NCBI GenBank assembly: GCA_003290165.1
Contig: QNQO01000532.1
Location: 124,001 to 188,000 of the forward strand
Length of the DNA stretch: 64,000 bases
Reading direction: 5' to 3'
From: Berberis thunbergii
Lineage: Eukaryota > Streptophyta > Magnoliopsida > Ranunculales > Berberidaceae
Part shown: in pieces, positions 1-13,400 of the stretch
Position numbering within the stretch: the stretch's first letter is position 1
How the letters are laid out: each line of letters starts with the position of its first letter
Position numbers and translations under genes: made by a program
Notes under the pieces: model-generated
Told to the model about the DNA's origin: nothing
The model's input: the letters and a program-made list of their open reading frames with translations, nothing else
Database searches by the model: none

Positions 1-2150
1 AGAAGCCGTCGTCATCAGTTGCGAACCGACTAAGCTTACCTGGTAAGTTTGGTGATCATTGTCTGTTGGAGAGCAATGATCTCTTAGCGAGCCGTCATCA
101 TTAAGCGGGCGAACGCTGACTAGACTCCCACTTCCCCGACCTTTGTGGTCCGCACACAACGGACTAGGCATTGGACATCAGAAGTCATCGTCATCAGTCG
201 CGAACTGACTAAGCTTACCTGGTAAGTTCAACGATCATTGTTTGTTGGAGAGCAATGATCCCTTGGCGAGTCGTCGTCATCAGCCTGTGAGCGTTGACTA
301 GACTCCCACTTCGTTGGCTGTTGTGGTCCACGCACAGTGGACTAGGCGTTGGACACCAGAAGGCGTCGTCATCAGTCGCGAACTGATTAAGCTTACCTGT
401 CTTCTCTATAAATATTTGTCGTTTTGAGGAATTCCTTATCTGTGTAATTTATTCAAGCAATCGTGTTGATGTAAAGCTTGATTTTTTTTTGTTATTGATG
501 GTAGACAATGTTGAATTTTATTTTGAGGATATGTTGTCCTTCACTTGCCTCAAGCTCTTTGAGGATAGTCTGGTCGATGAAACTGAATTAATCAGGTTTC
601 AAAGTTTGTACCATATTCCAGGGGATCTGGAAATTGTTCTCGTGTTTGGGGATTTGGCCCCAACTACACCCCCTCAGGGGTATATAAGTTTGCACCGGGC
701 ATGTTTTAGTCAGGGCTTCGATTCCCAGCACCAGATGACGTCTGGTGTTTCTTTTTCTCTCTTCACATGCCTCCTGCTTAAATGGTTCCGAGCGGATTCA
801 AGGTTTTGATTACGACTCGGGCTGAGTTGGGATGGACTCGGGCTGAGTTGGAGCACTTAGATGCAGTTGTGGACAAGTGATCGTCCGATCTGTAGGCCCA
901 AGATGCCAAAAGGAGGCCGACGGAGACAAAATGGGTCGTCAAATGACAATAGCTGGAGTTTGAAGTCGACGTGGAGTTTCGCCGAGTTCGCGAGGCGGGA
1001 CGCTTATTGTCGAATGAGCGTTTGCACTATGCTGCCCTGGTAGGTGCGGTGGATTTCAACATGTTAGGGCAGAGGCCGTTGATCTTGTCAGAGGTTATTC
1101 GGGGCAGATTAAAGCTTTAGAGCTTATAAAAAAAAAACACCCAAGTGTCGACCTTAACTTTTCCCTTTATAGAAGGGTTGTTTTCGGACCCATCTCTCGA
1201 GGGGAGGATTTTGGCTCTGTAGGGAAAGTTGCTAAGGAGGTCCTTAAAATAGTTGTAATGTCCTTCCCGGGAAAGAAAAATAGTTTTTTACTGAAAATAT
1301 TGTTTTGTCCTGTACTGTTGAGTTTCTTTAGATGTTTTGTAGATCGTAGAATATATACTATCGGGTATAATGCCTATTTGTGTCAGTCGATTGTCGTGTG
1401 TAAGAATGTCGAGGAGACATTGTCTTCATCAATCGTCACCATCCGTGTGCGTCGAACTAGGTGTTGAGCACCTGAAGCTGTCATCATTAGTTGTGGACTG
1501 ATTAAGCTTACTTGGTAAGTTCAATGATCATTGCCTGTTAGGGAGCAATGATCCCTTGGTGAGTCGTCATCAAGTGGGCGAGCGCTAACTAGACTCCCAC
1601 TTTCTCGGCTGTCATGGATCGTGCACAACGGACTAGGCATTGGGCACTAGAAGCAGTCGTCATCAGTTGCGAACTGACTAAGCTTACCTGGTAAGTTTGG
1701 TGATCATTGTCTGTTGGAGAGCAATGATCCCTTAGCGAGCCGTCGTCATCAAGCAGGCGAGCGCTGACTAGACTCCCACTTCCCCGACCTTCGTGGTCCG
1801 CGCACAGCGGACTAGACGTTGGACATCAGAAGTCATCGTCATCAGTAGCGAACTGACTAAGCTTACCTGGTAAGTTCAACGATCATTGTTGTTGGAGAGC
1901 AATGATCCCTTGGCGAGTCGTTGTCATCAAGCATGTGAGCGTTGACTAGACTCCCGTTTTCTCGGCTGTTGTGGTCCGCGCACATCGGACTAGGTGTTGG
2001 GCACCAGAAGGCGTCGTCATCAGTCGCGAACTGATTAAGCTTACCTGGTAAGTTCGGGGATTATTTTTTGTTGGAGAGCAATGATCCCTTGGCGAGTCGC
2101 GTCATCATCAAACGAGCGAGCACTAACTAGACTCCCACTTCCTCAGTAGT
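1..2150. repeat. about 178-bp tandem units in a Tat-like retrotransposon relic
   Basis: Units begin at 1, 180, 358, 1472, 1649, 1828 and 2006 and share landmarks such as CTAAGCTTACCTGGTAAGTT, GAGAGCAATGATCCCTTGG and GACTAGACTCCCACTT. The third unit stops at about 391. About 1.06 kb of other sequence follows, and repeat homology resumes near 1447. Units 1, 2 and 3 pair best with the units at 1649, 1828 and 2006, each exactly 1648 bp away, so a larger segment was duplicated after the array formed. GC content is higher than in the rest of the window. I infer that this is untranslated or LTR-proximal sequence of a Ty3/gypsy element of the Tat type. Confidence 0.75.
498..809 (+). pseudogene. retroelement gag-associated domain fragment (Transposase_28-like)
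   Basis: An open frame of about 103 codons contains a block reading YHIPGDLEI... then PPQGYISLHRACFSQGF. It resembles the Pfam 'putative gypsy type transposon' domain (PF04195 type) found in Tat-lineage Ty3/gypsy elements, where PPxGYxxLYxxxFxxGxRFPL is typical. The frame ends soon after the motif and lacks the rest of the domain, so it is a truncated remnant. A TATA-like CTATAAATA lies at about 406-414. The family assignment is from memory. Confidence 0.5.
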
Positions 2151-3313
2151 CGTCTGACAACCCCTTCTGTCGGCGAACCCGACATAGCGAGAATGTCATG
2201 AAAACACCATAGAAACCTGCTACGCACAACATTGCCTAACATGATAACCTCCTCAACGGACGCCAGTAGGAGTTTGAGGAACTCCGTTTCTACCCGTCTT
2301 TCCTTCTCAATGAGACAAAACTACAAACTTTCCTGAAAAAAGAAAATGACATCAAACCAACATCACATCTGGGATCGTTGTGCCGGGTTCGTCATGAGGA
2401 CTGCTCTCATGATTTTCTCGTTGTGCCGAGTTCGCCGACATAAGGGATTGTCAGTCGTTGCTCGAGGAAGAGAAATTTAGCCATGCTTAGCTCGACTAGG
2501 TTGGCGGAATTGGAGCCGAGCGTGCCTCTTGTTGTTGTTTAAAAAATGAGGCAGTCCTCTGATCGTGCGGCTTCTACCCTTGGGTTGTTCATGTTCCACA
2601 CGGACGGCGCCAAACTGATGCAATCGTTTTCCTTTTCCTGCTTTAACCTTTACCTGCTGACCTACACAAGAAACACACGTAAGCCACGGACCACCGTTGT
2701 GGTGGCCGATGACACTCTGATGCTAAAGTCAGACAGGGATCTAAGGAAGGTGTAGTTGTAAACAAAGATATTTCAGCGTACCTTAGCTTACTAACCTCAT
2801 GTCTTATTTATATTGTAGGAGCTCTGATTCAACCAGGCCATCAGTGGCATAGTTTATGGAAGAAATTCTTCGTGGAGATCCTTATCTAATTAGGAGTTGT
2901 GCTGTGAATAGAAGTTTCCCTGTTGGACTTGTGCTCCTAGACACACGAGAGATAGTTCCCAGTCAGAGTGTTGTTCATATATGGAAGTTTCCATGTGCGA
3001 CGTATACTCTGGTATTTGCTTCCTAGTTGTAAGCAAAGTGTTGTTGTCTTGCTTGTCCGAAGTTGATCTCTGAGATACTTTCCTTAATAGGGCTTACGTG
3101 TATTAGGGATAGTTGTGAGACGCGTGGGCTTAGCAGGCCGTGAGAATTCTAGTTCATCTGGTGGACTGTATTGGGCGGGTTTGGAACCGCTAGGGCCGGA
3201 TCAGTATTGGGCTGACGCTAGGGCCTGTTATTCTTCGAGATCATCATGACACGTGTATGATGCAGAATTGGGACCGCTTTGGTGTATCATCACCCATCAC
3301 GGTGGTGCGTACA
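2151..3313. mobile_element. Tat-type Ty3/gypsy LTR or untranslated-region debris
   Basis: The stretch near 2600 (CGGACGGCGCCAAACTGATG) and the following GC-rich segment resemble sequences I associate with ends of plant Tat-type gypsy elements. No protein motif is seen. Boundaries are not defined. The right limit is taken as the start of the duplicated ALG12 segment. Confidence 0.45.
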
Positions 3314-3768
3314 TAGTTTACGACTTAAGATTGATGAAGTTATAGAATAAGAGAAAAATATAGAGTTGTAGATTGGCGAGTATTAGTGAGTTCATTTTGC
3401 TCCACAAGCATTCATGTACTAATAGAGGAAACGAGAGTAATGTGAACCACCAAAAGATCACCAAAGTCTCTCGAGCTTTACGGTAATTTTCCTCAATCTC
3501 TCTCAAACTCCATCGATTTTCAAGAAACTAGTCTCTTACCCATTTGTTCCAATGCTCTTTCTCGATCTCTTTCATACGATAGGTTGGGATTTACTATTAG
3601 GTTCAATTGCACGATTATATGTCTTGATGGTTCCTTACACCATGGTCGAAGAAAGCTTCAATGTTCATATATCATGATCCCCAAACCAATTTTATATATT
3701 CATCTGTGGCGTTTAGGCTATTTCCAATCACTTTTTTCTATGTTTCTCAACTTGAAACAAACATGAAA
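3314..3768 (+). pseudogene. partial ALG12 duplicate (5'UTR, exons 1-2, start of intron 2)
   Basis: This stretch aligns from end to end with 4273-4677. Both contain GTTTACGACTTA, TTCATTTTGCTC, TCTCGAGCTTTA(C/T)GGTAATTTTCC, GATAGGTTGGGAT, GTCTTGATGGTTCCTTACACCA and AACTTGAAACAAACATGA. Exon 2 is still open and keeps VPYT.VEESFNV. The start codon region of exon 1 now reads through TAA and TAG, and the exon 2 donor has changed from CAG/GTATCA to CAT/ATATCA. It therefore cannot make or splice the protein. The ALG12 upstream region was not copied, so no promoter is evident. Confidence 0.88.
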
Positions 3769-4339
3769 ACCCTATTTTTTTTTAACTTCTACAATTCGAT
3801 ATCAAGCCTCATTAATAAGAATAATTGTCATATAACAAGTCTAAAATGTGAACAAGCATAAATTTTCATGGATTCTATGTGACCTAAAATATCTAAATTG
3901 AAATTTCTATCTAAACAAAGAGTACTAAATTAAACAAATAAATTTTCAAACATCAGATGTTTTGATTTAATTTCAACACATCCTAAACTTTCATTTAGAA
4001 TACTAGTTTAATTAAAATTAATAATAAATAAATTCGAGACGTGACAGAATGAGCGAGATTGAAATCTTAATCTAGATCCCATTCCACTCTAGATCGGAAT
4101 GAGACGGAATTGAGATGGATTTAATTAATCCCAAAAAAACTCTAAAAAAATTCGAGACATGATAAAATTTAAATCGCGGGATTGGATGCCAACCCCCTAC
4201 TCTCTTGTATCGTCTCTAGGCGCACGCACACTCGACCTTTCCCGTTCCATTCTAGCTCGCCCCTCCTTTCTTTGTTTACGACTTACAACTGATGAAGTTA
4301 CATACATAGAGATAGAGAGAGATCTTCATTTTGCTCGCA
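3769..4339. other. ALG12 upstream region
   Basis: AT-rich sequence separates the duplicate from the real gene. About 130 bp before the ATG is a more GC- and C/T-rich patch (4200-4275), as often near plant promoters. I see no clear TATA box and no other gene. The promoter position is inference only. Confidence 0.3.
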
Positions 4340-4400
4340 ATGGCGGAAACGGGAGCAGTGCGAACCAGAAAGATATCACCCAAGTTTCTCGAGCTTTATG
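4340..4400 (+). CDS. ALG12: ALG12 exon 1
   Basis: Residues 1-20 plus one base. The ATG sits in context gcaATGGCG and is followed by a short basic N-terminus ending KFLELY. The donor is GTAATT. This ATG is chosen because the CDS runs in frame into exon 2 and the protein length fits the family. Confidence 0.9.
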
Positions 4401-7400
4401 GTAATTTTCCTTCGCTCTCTCTCTCTCATCTCCCCCAATACATGTATTTTCAACAGCTAACTCTCGTGTTTCCATCATACGATGATAGGTTGGGATCTAC
4501 TGTTGGGTTCGATTGCGGCATTCTATGTCTTGATGGTTCCTTACACCAAGGTCGAGGAAAGCTTCAATGTTCAGGTATCATCAACCCCAACCCAAACCCA
4601 AATTTATACTACCATTTCTGGTGTTTAGGCAATTCCAATCCCTTCTTTGTATGTTTATCAACTTGAAACAAACATGATCAGAAAAACTTAGGTGGTGTTT
4701 GTTTTTTGTTATCAGAAATTTGATTGTGAATAAGAGGTGGTCCTGTTTTTACTTCTAATTAGAATCATAAATTCTTAATAGGTTATGAATTCACAACAAA
4801 TTAATAAGCACCAAGGATGTGCTTAGCACTTAGGTGGTTTTTAAAATTTTTTTTTTAAAATATAAAAATCTTAGAAGCTAACTTCTAATTGGAGTTTGGA
4901 GTTAGAAGTTCTGAACGAGATTTTGAATGAACTATTTGGTGGTTTTTATTTTTATTTTAAGTGGTTAGAAGCTACTTTCCAACTCTAAACACAGTTTGTT
5001 TTGCTTCTGAATGAGTGCCAACTCTAAACACAGTTGTTTTACTTCTGAATGAGCTGCTAATTAGAAGTTGTAAAATGTAGTTGTTTTTAGGTGCTCACTT
5101 GAAGTTTTTTTTTTTTTTTTTACATTTTTGCCCACCACCATAATTTCTACCACTCATCACAAGCCACCAACATTAACCTCATTTTCAACTTGTATTCTCT
5201 CCTCCAAAAACCATTGAGATCACTTTCCACAATTACTTGAAATTACCTTATATTTCTATTCATTCCTCTTATAACTTCAATAGAGTGGAAGAGAAAGTGA
5301 AAGAGGAATAAGAATAATAGGAGGAGGAAGGGAGGCCAAGGAGGGTAGTGTCGATGATGGAAAACACTGCTCAGATGATAAAGAGGAGTGGAAAAAAGAG
5401 GGGATGGTTGGTAGAGGAGAGGGATAGCAACAAATATTACAAATTTATTGTGAGGTTATTACTGAAATGGATTTTCATTAAGCACTTAGTGCTAAGAGGG
5501 TGTTTGTTTTTGCTTCTAAATGGAGTCACAAGTCTTAATAAGAAGTGGACCACTTTGTTTGGAGTGTTTGTTTTTAGTTCTGATCAGAAGTTATGCTTTT
5601 GATTGAAGTAAACAACATGGAGGTGCTGATCACTTAGCACCGAGTGCTTAGTAAAAAATTATTCTAATAATAACCTTAACATAATTTTGTAATGACAATT
5701 GCTGCCCCCATCTTCTAAAAAGTAATTAGGGCTAAATTTTGGCGACACACCTTCATTCGCTTCACCAAGCATTGTGGTTCTCCCTTTCCTCCATCTTTAT
5801 TTCCTTTCTATGTATTTTCAAGTTTTTCTTCTTCTCCCCAACTTTCCATCTCATGTATATTTTCAAGTTTTTAGCATGTAGTTTTGTGCCTTATGTGTAT
5901 CATAAGATATCAAATCAAATAACCCATGTTTGGATGAATGATTTCATAAAATAACTAATTAAAACGCCACAGACGTATTGCTCAGATTCAACAATAACGC
6001 CATAGTCGTAGTCGGTATGATTTTAAGCACAATATTTATGTCATAAATTTTTTCAGCTCAGTGGGGCAAAATTGTCAAACAGTTTTAATTCAACACCTAA
6101 AAAAAACACTTTTTAATTTTACAGCTTAGCAGCTCATGCAGAAGTAAAACAAACAGTTCATTCAGAAGCTCGTTCAGAACTTCTAACTAGTTAGCTTCTA
6201 AGCACTTAAAAAAAACAAACGCCCTCTAAGTGATCAACACCCACCATCATGCTTACTCCAATAAGACTTCTGAGTCTATTCAGAACACAAAAAAAAACCC
6301 ACTTAGTGCAAAAAAAAACATGCCTTTAATCTTGATAAATACTAAGTGCTAAGCACCTCCTTGGTATTGCTTAAATTGTTCTTAATTCAAAACTTATTAA
6401 AAACTTCTAGTTCTGATTAGAAGTAAAAACAAACACCCGGGTCAAACGGGATCACTTACTATTTAGAACCAAAGTTCTGATCAAAATAGAAACAAACGCC
6501 ACCTAATAGCTCAAACTTATAAACAAGGTGTAACTTACAAATATAAATGGTTGGAAATTAAAGTACATTGGGGTAGGAGTGAGCTAGACAACATGCAACT
6601 CTACTTCTTAACATCATCCAATTATTTGCTTGCTTGCCTCAAACCATTTCAATGTCTAATATCAAACTACATTTATCATCATCAACAACCCATTCACGAT
6701 ACCCTCGAGGTCGGCTACTCATATTTTGGTTCTCCAAGCAATGCGGTCATCCGACATTAATCTTTTTGAACCAAAATTCATGTAAAGGGATGTGACAAGT
6801 TTTTACGGTTGGTTGTCACGTGCCTAACACCAATCCTCCTCCAGATGGATGTGACGGATTTTTGCGGTTGGCTGTCACGGGCCTAACATCAACCCTCTTT
6901 CAGAGAGATGTGATAGATTTTATGGTTGCCTGTCACGGGCCTAACACCAAGTCAGTAACCCTCCTACTTTATTCAGGCTTGGGATCGGTTGTCACAACGG
7001 GTGGAGCTACATTTCAAAACATAAATTCTTGAAAATATTGGGAAAGCACTAGGCATAGCTGAGGCAAATAGTCAAGCAATTGCAATTATATGTTTTTATG
7101 AGGTTTGATTATGGCAAGAATTATGTGTGAAAGACTTCAAACCTTAACAACATGGGACTCACCATCAAAGCATCATTGGATCACATTCAACTATGAGTTT
7201 ATTAATTTGGATTTGCCTAAAATTGATACTTTTCCTCTATGTTTGAATAAGTGACTCCTTTATAAATGAAGGCAATTCAAAAAATTAATGGATTTGTTTG
7301 AATTCTGGTTAGCTCACAACTTACTCGGCAGAAAGCTATAGTTTTGTTGGCCTTTTTTGAGACGACGCTGGGAGGAGGGTCCATTGTTACTTTCATAAAG

Positions 7401-10400
7401 AGGTAGAAAGGACTACTGTTCTCTACCTAGAGCTTCTGGGGATTAGACATGGCCTCAGGCTGGCAGGGCTGGTCTAGCTTATGGTTTGGGTGCAAGCTTA
7501 CGGTCCAGCACAGCTCCTAGGCAGAGCTGGGAATTTGTTGGAGATATTCTCAAAATTTACTCAAGGATTGACAGATGTATGATTTACCCACGTGTCTTTG
7601 GGGAACCGAATGACCCAATTGACCTTATAGCTAAATGAGGAGAAGAAGAGATGAGCATTCACACCTCCCTCCTCCTAATGAGCTCCATGAGATGGTGAAC
7701 AAAGATGCTATGGGCACATAGCATTGTGCTTTGCCTTTGATTGCTGTAGGTGCTCTGTATGTGAGTCTAGTTTGTTTTCCTTTGTTTTGTAAAATTCTTG
7801 GCTAGCTTTGTAGAGTTCTTGGCTAGCTGCCTGTTAATTTGTTGTTGGAGTATTTGTGTAGTTATTGTGATGGAAACAAACAAACAAAGAAACCTTTATT
7901 TGACAAAGCTTAAAGTCCTCAGTCTCTATAAGTTTTTTTTTTTTTTTAGAAAACTGATCACAATTTTTTTTTAATCACTTAACCCCTCCCAGCCTAGATG
8001 CCGCCGCCTGAGATTGACCTCGTGACCTAGTGATACCATCCGCCACTGCTCAACCATTGAGCCATCACACCTTTGACAACTGGTTACAAAACCCTAACCC
8101 TAGTCCTAATTCTAATAATTATTAAATAAAGATTGGCCCAATTATTTTAATACATAAATCCTAATTAAATAAAATAAAATAAAGTAACTTATATTCCTAT
8201 CATTATTCTTATGATGGTCATAATCTGAACTATGTCCTGACAAAGACCATGCAAATGGTCTTTAATCTTTTGCTGTTCTGATAAAGTCATTTTCATTTTG
8301 CTGCAAAGAAGATGAAACTCCACTGTGTACTGAAAAACTGTAGACATGTCTTTTGTAAGCTTATTGAACAATGAAAACAAGTTTTCATTGATTTTCCTTC
8401 TTGGGCCAAGTCTTTATTGTAGCTTTTCCGAGCTGTGCTCTCTAAAGTTAGATCTCTTCATCAATTAGATGCAATAGCTTTTAGTTTATCCAATAGGTGC
8501 TAGCTTAGATGGCAGACTTGTGGCGGTTGATATCACAAGACCAGGGTTCAAACCTAGCTGAAGGCGTAAAATGGTTATGGGATCCAATAAAAACCTTATT
8601 CACCCTAAAAAAAATCCCTTTTAACTTAGTTGCAACTAAACCTACAACTTTAAATATTCGAAAATGACATATTCCAGAACCTCGTTAATTTGATCAAGCC
8701 AGTCAATAAAGGAATTAATGTTGTCACCAGGTCCAACAAAGGTTGCAACATCTAATTTGATACCCTCACACATTCCAAACTGTCAAACAAAACGACCAAA
8801 GTAGTTGGCAATACATTAAAAATCATCACCTCAATATGCATCACATTGAAATCGTCCCTTTGATTGGGTGGATGAATGGCCTTGTCACGGTGGATCATAG
8901 AAAATCATTTTGTGGTCATAAACAATGGCCCGTGGCGGTACATGATCAACACTGGTTGCGAATAGCATCAACATCAGATTATGAGTCACCAGAAGCCTGC
9001 GGTGGTATAATGGTCTATTACACAAATAGAACTAGTCGAAGGTAAAAGACAGGCTTGTTAATGGACTATTAATCCTATAGAACTAGTCAAATTCAGGTTA
9101 ATATTACCAGCCTGGTTCCAGTGGAATACTTGAAGAAAAATGAATCATTTTGATTACTTGCTAGTTATTACCGTTGATATTTAATATTCATGTATTCATT
9201 CTGGTCCTGTTTGAAGTTTTATTTTTTTGTTGATGTTGTTTGTTTGATGCTTTTGTTCTTAATATGTTTCATTTGCTGTTGATCAAGGCTATGCATGATA
9301 TACTATATCACCGGTTTGATTTAGAGAAGGTGAGTTTGCCAATTGACATTTTCAATCTGTTTTTCACTTGTTTGAGTTCTAGAATTTTGAAAATTTACAA
9401 CCTGGGTTGTTGATTTACTACAGTATGACCATTTGGAGTTCCCTGGAGTGGTTCCTCGTACATTCATCGGTAAAGTGCTCATTCCATATGGATTGAATTC
9501 TTTCAAAATTTTTGGATGCCACTTCTAAACATATTACAAATATCTATAGAAGGTTTGCCTTTTGACCAATCTGCTCGGGTCACTACTTAAGAAATCTGTA
9601 AATTTAATCTTCAATTTTAAAACCAATCTTGATTACCACTGATTTGAATCTCTGAGTCATAACATGGTAAGATTCTTTCTCCAAATTTCCATGAAGGCAT
9701 TTTTGTCTGACTGATGTAAAGGCCAAGAGGGTTGGTAATCTTGGCAATTGGGACAATGTTTTCTTACTATTACCCCAATAATTTTTTGTAAATCTTTGGG
9801 TATCAACTCTGTTTTATTCTCAAAAAGGACAATCTCCTTATTCCTTAATCCTTATCCCATTGCATTCTATTGATTTCTTTCTCTTGGATAATGCAAACCG
9901 GCCCAAGGTACATGGTTTTTTTTATGAAAACTATTTTGGAAATATTTGGGTCCTGTGTGGAGATGTGTGGAAAGAAACAAGGAAAAGTAGAAATATTGGG
10001 ATAACATGGAAAAAGTAAGAAACAATATGGTAGACTATGAAATCACAATAAAAAATTCTGACTGCACTCAAGTAAACATACGTTCATAATAGTCATTAAA
10101 GTATGCTATGTAAACCATAAGTTTTATCAGGCAAAGATGCTCAACCAGACAAACATCATTGCAAACTTGTAAATTAGGTTGTAAATATGAAGTTAAAAAT
10201 TCAGACTCGCATGACAAATTCATGGCCATGGTCCATCAGTCATACATAGTTAATACACCAATTATAAAAAGTCTCCCTTTGTAGTAGTAAGTAGTAACTA
10301 TCAAACTAGTCTAGCAGGGTGCTTGCGACCGGTGGCACTACAAACCAAGCTTAAAATCTATCTATTCACCCTTTTGAATTCTAGTAATTACTTCTGAAGT

Positions 10401-13400
10401 TTTTTCACTGATAAACACAATCGCTTGTTAGTAAGATCAAGAAGTTCGAAAATATCATAGTTTAAGCTTGCATAATGCATATACATAGAGACATACCAGC
10501 ATCGATTTTTGTATATAATTTAAATATACGCAGTATTTTGTGGTCCTGAATTACACTGTCACAAATCCCAAATAATCATACGTCCTTTGAAATTTGTCAA
10601 TATCCATGATTTTTGTATCCACATGAAAGTTACCACTGAAATGGAAGTGGAGAGTTATTCTCCTGATTGAGACACTGCCACCCCTCTTTAATTCTTTTTG
10701 AAATTCACATTGTAGAATGTGTTGGGCCCACCAATGATAAGATTCCATACCCTTGGATCCTTCGTGCTTCTTGTCTCTAGATGTGTTTATCTTTACTCCT
10801 CGGGTGCATGATACCAAGCCCATCGCCATCATATCTGAATTTCCAAAACTAGCCAAAAACCCTTTGAAATGAAAGTGGTATTAAGGGCGTCTCATAGGCA
10901 CATCTAGTATCAACATTTATTTGTTTTTTTCCCATTAATTATATAATTTTTTTCAGCATTATTTATCCTCTCAAAAAGTAAATACTTGCAGTTTATGTGA
11001 TTGTACGTGCCCAAATGTACTCTTAGCTTACATTGCGAGTTTGGTTATTTCATTACTGGAAATTTTTGCTTTGAAGTTTAAACTTGTATATGCATTTTTG
11101 TTTTCATTTCACCACTTTTTCTTTGCGTGATTGAGATCATTTATAAATAATGATATGCCTTACAGGTGCTTTGCTCGTATCGATCTTGGCATCACCGCTC
11201 ATATTGGCACTGGATTCACTTAACTTGCCAAAGCCTTATAGCCTCTTTGTAGGTTAGTTATTGAATGCCTTGAAATGCTCGTCAGATACCTACAATCTCG
11301 CTGTTCATGTTATTGAAAAATTATTTAAATTGTTGATTGGCACAAAGTAGATCAAAGCCTAGAAAAATATCTCAAAGGGATTTGATAGATTAGGCACAAC
11401 GGATAACATGTAAACAATTAATCAAGATCAAAGCGGAAAAAAAGGAAACCCTAGTTTGTTCATACCATGAACCCTAGTTTTCTTGAGATTGGAATCAAAA
11501 TTAACTTAGAATAAACTCTATTATTCTCTTAAATACTTCTCACTATGGGGCTAAACAACACCCCTTTATTATTAAGCATGCATAATATACTAATATAATA
11601 TAAATACCACCATCCTCCCTCGGTTGTGAAGAACTCGACCTCGAGTTCGTGCGCGCATATGCAGTTAAACAGTTTCGAATTCACAAAAGATAAAAGTTGA
11701 TAAGAAGTTCGAGTTGTCGGAAGTTGGACGTCCCTACTACTGAACCAAAACCGATTAGGTACATTGTCAATTGGATGAACATAGACCTCTGTAGAATACA
11801 CTCCACACAATCAGTCACATGGGATGGAGAAAGGGAGTTCGCCACTAGTAAAGGAATAGAAGGTGCAACATTACAATGGTAAGGTGATAATGCTTGAGGT
11901 TAACTTTCCTGATAGTTTTCGAATGCACTAAGAATTAACATTGCTGATCTATACACAAACTCCGTATGGGGCAAAACTAATGGGGTCAAGAAGTACCATG
12001 TTTAGAAACCAAACACCGCAAGAGACCACCCAAACTTCTCTTAACAATGTCTGAACATCAGTTTGTGGATATAAAACAACTGAAAACTTCAAAATAACAA
12101 TGCATATGCTCCTATAAATTTCATATCGTAATGACATTTGACTCCATGAAACTGCACTACTTCTCGAAAATATAAATTAGCAACATGTCGCGCGTCGTTA
12201 ATTTTTTGATAAGGAATGAAGTGAGCCATCTTAGATAAATGATCAACCACGACAAAGACTGAGTTGTAACCCTGGGATATAGGAAAACCTGAAACAAGAT
12301 CCATGGAAACATCTAACCATGACCTCTCAGGAATTGGCAAGAGGGAATACAAATCTGCATTCGTTAATCATCTTTAGAACACACAACACTTTCGAAAGAA
12401 AGGTATTTACATCTGAACACATAGTGAGCCAAAAGTAGCATTCTTGTAACAATAACATCTTACTAGCACCGGAATGACCAGTCAAGACGACTGTTAATAA
12501 GAAATTTTCATTATTGTGTCTAGGTTAAATAGTATTAAATACGTATTTTTAATTTATTTCTTTTTTTAGACTGATTTCTGTTTTTTGTATTTATGGCTTA
12601 TTTAGAAGCCTTTAGAAGTGCCTAAATAGAGTCCAAACAGTCTTAGGAAGTTCCTATTATAGTATGGATTTCTTAGGAAAGTCATTTATCATGTTTTTGT
12701 AGGTTTCTAGTTTGTTTCCATGAATATAAGGAGCCCCTAGTATAGATTTTAGACAATCTATGAATCAATTTCAATTTGTTTTATGAATTTCAGCAATAAT
12801 TTAGCTTTCACATCTTAGATTTCTGAGTTTGTGATTTTATTTTTTAACATAATCCCATTCAAATGATATAGCTGCACTAAAGTGAGCCTTCAAGTTCATT
12901 ATTGCTCTCACCAAGCACACTCATAAAGCATGGGAGAGATTGGTGTACCACCCTCCATTTGAGAGAATACTTTCTTGTATCACAGTTCTCTATGGGGTAC
13001 CTTCTTCCCTGCCAAATCTTCAAATCCATTTGGACAATGTAGCTTGATTGAAGTCTTTGAGTCTTCTAGACTACTGCCATCATGAGTCTTTCTGCAGATA
13101 ATGAAATCCATTCTCTTGTTAGTGAAGCATATTTCATAGGATTAGTAACCACCTTCTCACACAAATTTCCTCACGGCAAATAAATTCTCTTTGCTGGAAG
13201 CTATTAAAGTTTTATTTATTCATATTATATTCGGCATGTCACATGAAGATTGGTCAGCATTTGTATTTCGCTTTTCTTTTTTCCTCATTTAATCAATTGA
13301 AACGTTGTTCTGGTCCTATTGTTTAATTATTATTCTTTCTAACCATGTGTATATATAATTGCCCCCTTGTATAACGCGACTCACTTTATTCGTTTTTCTA

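Noticed and set aside
1..2150. CRISPR-like array
   Set aside because: The repeated part makes up nearly the whole 178-bp unit, there are no unique spacers, and the setting is a plant retroelement.
3584..3766. small + strand gene overlapping the ALG12 duplicate
   Set aside because: The frame is out of register with the duplicated exon 2 and only shadows it.
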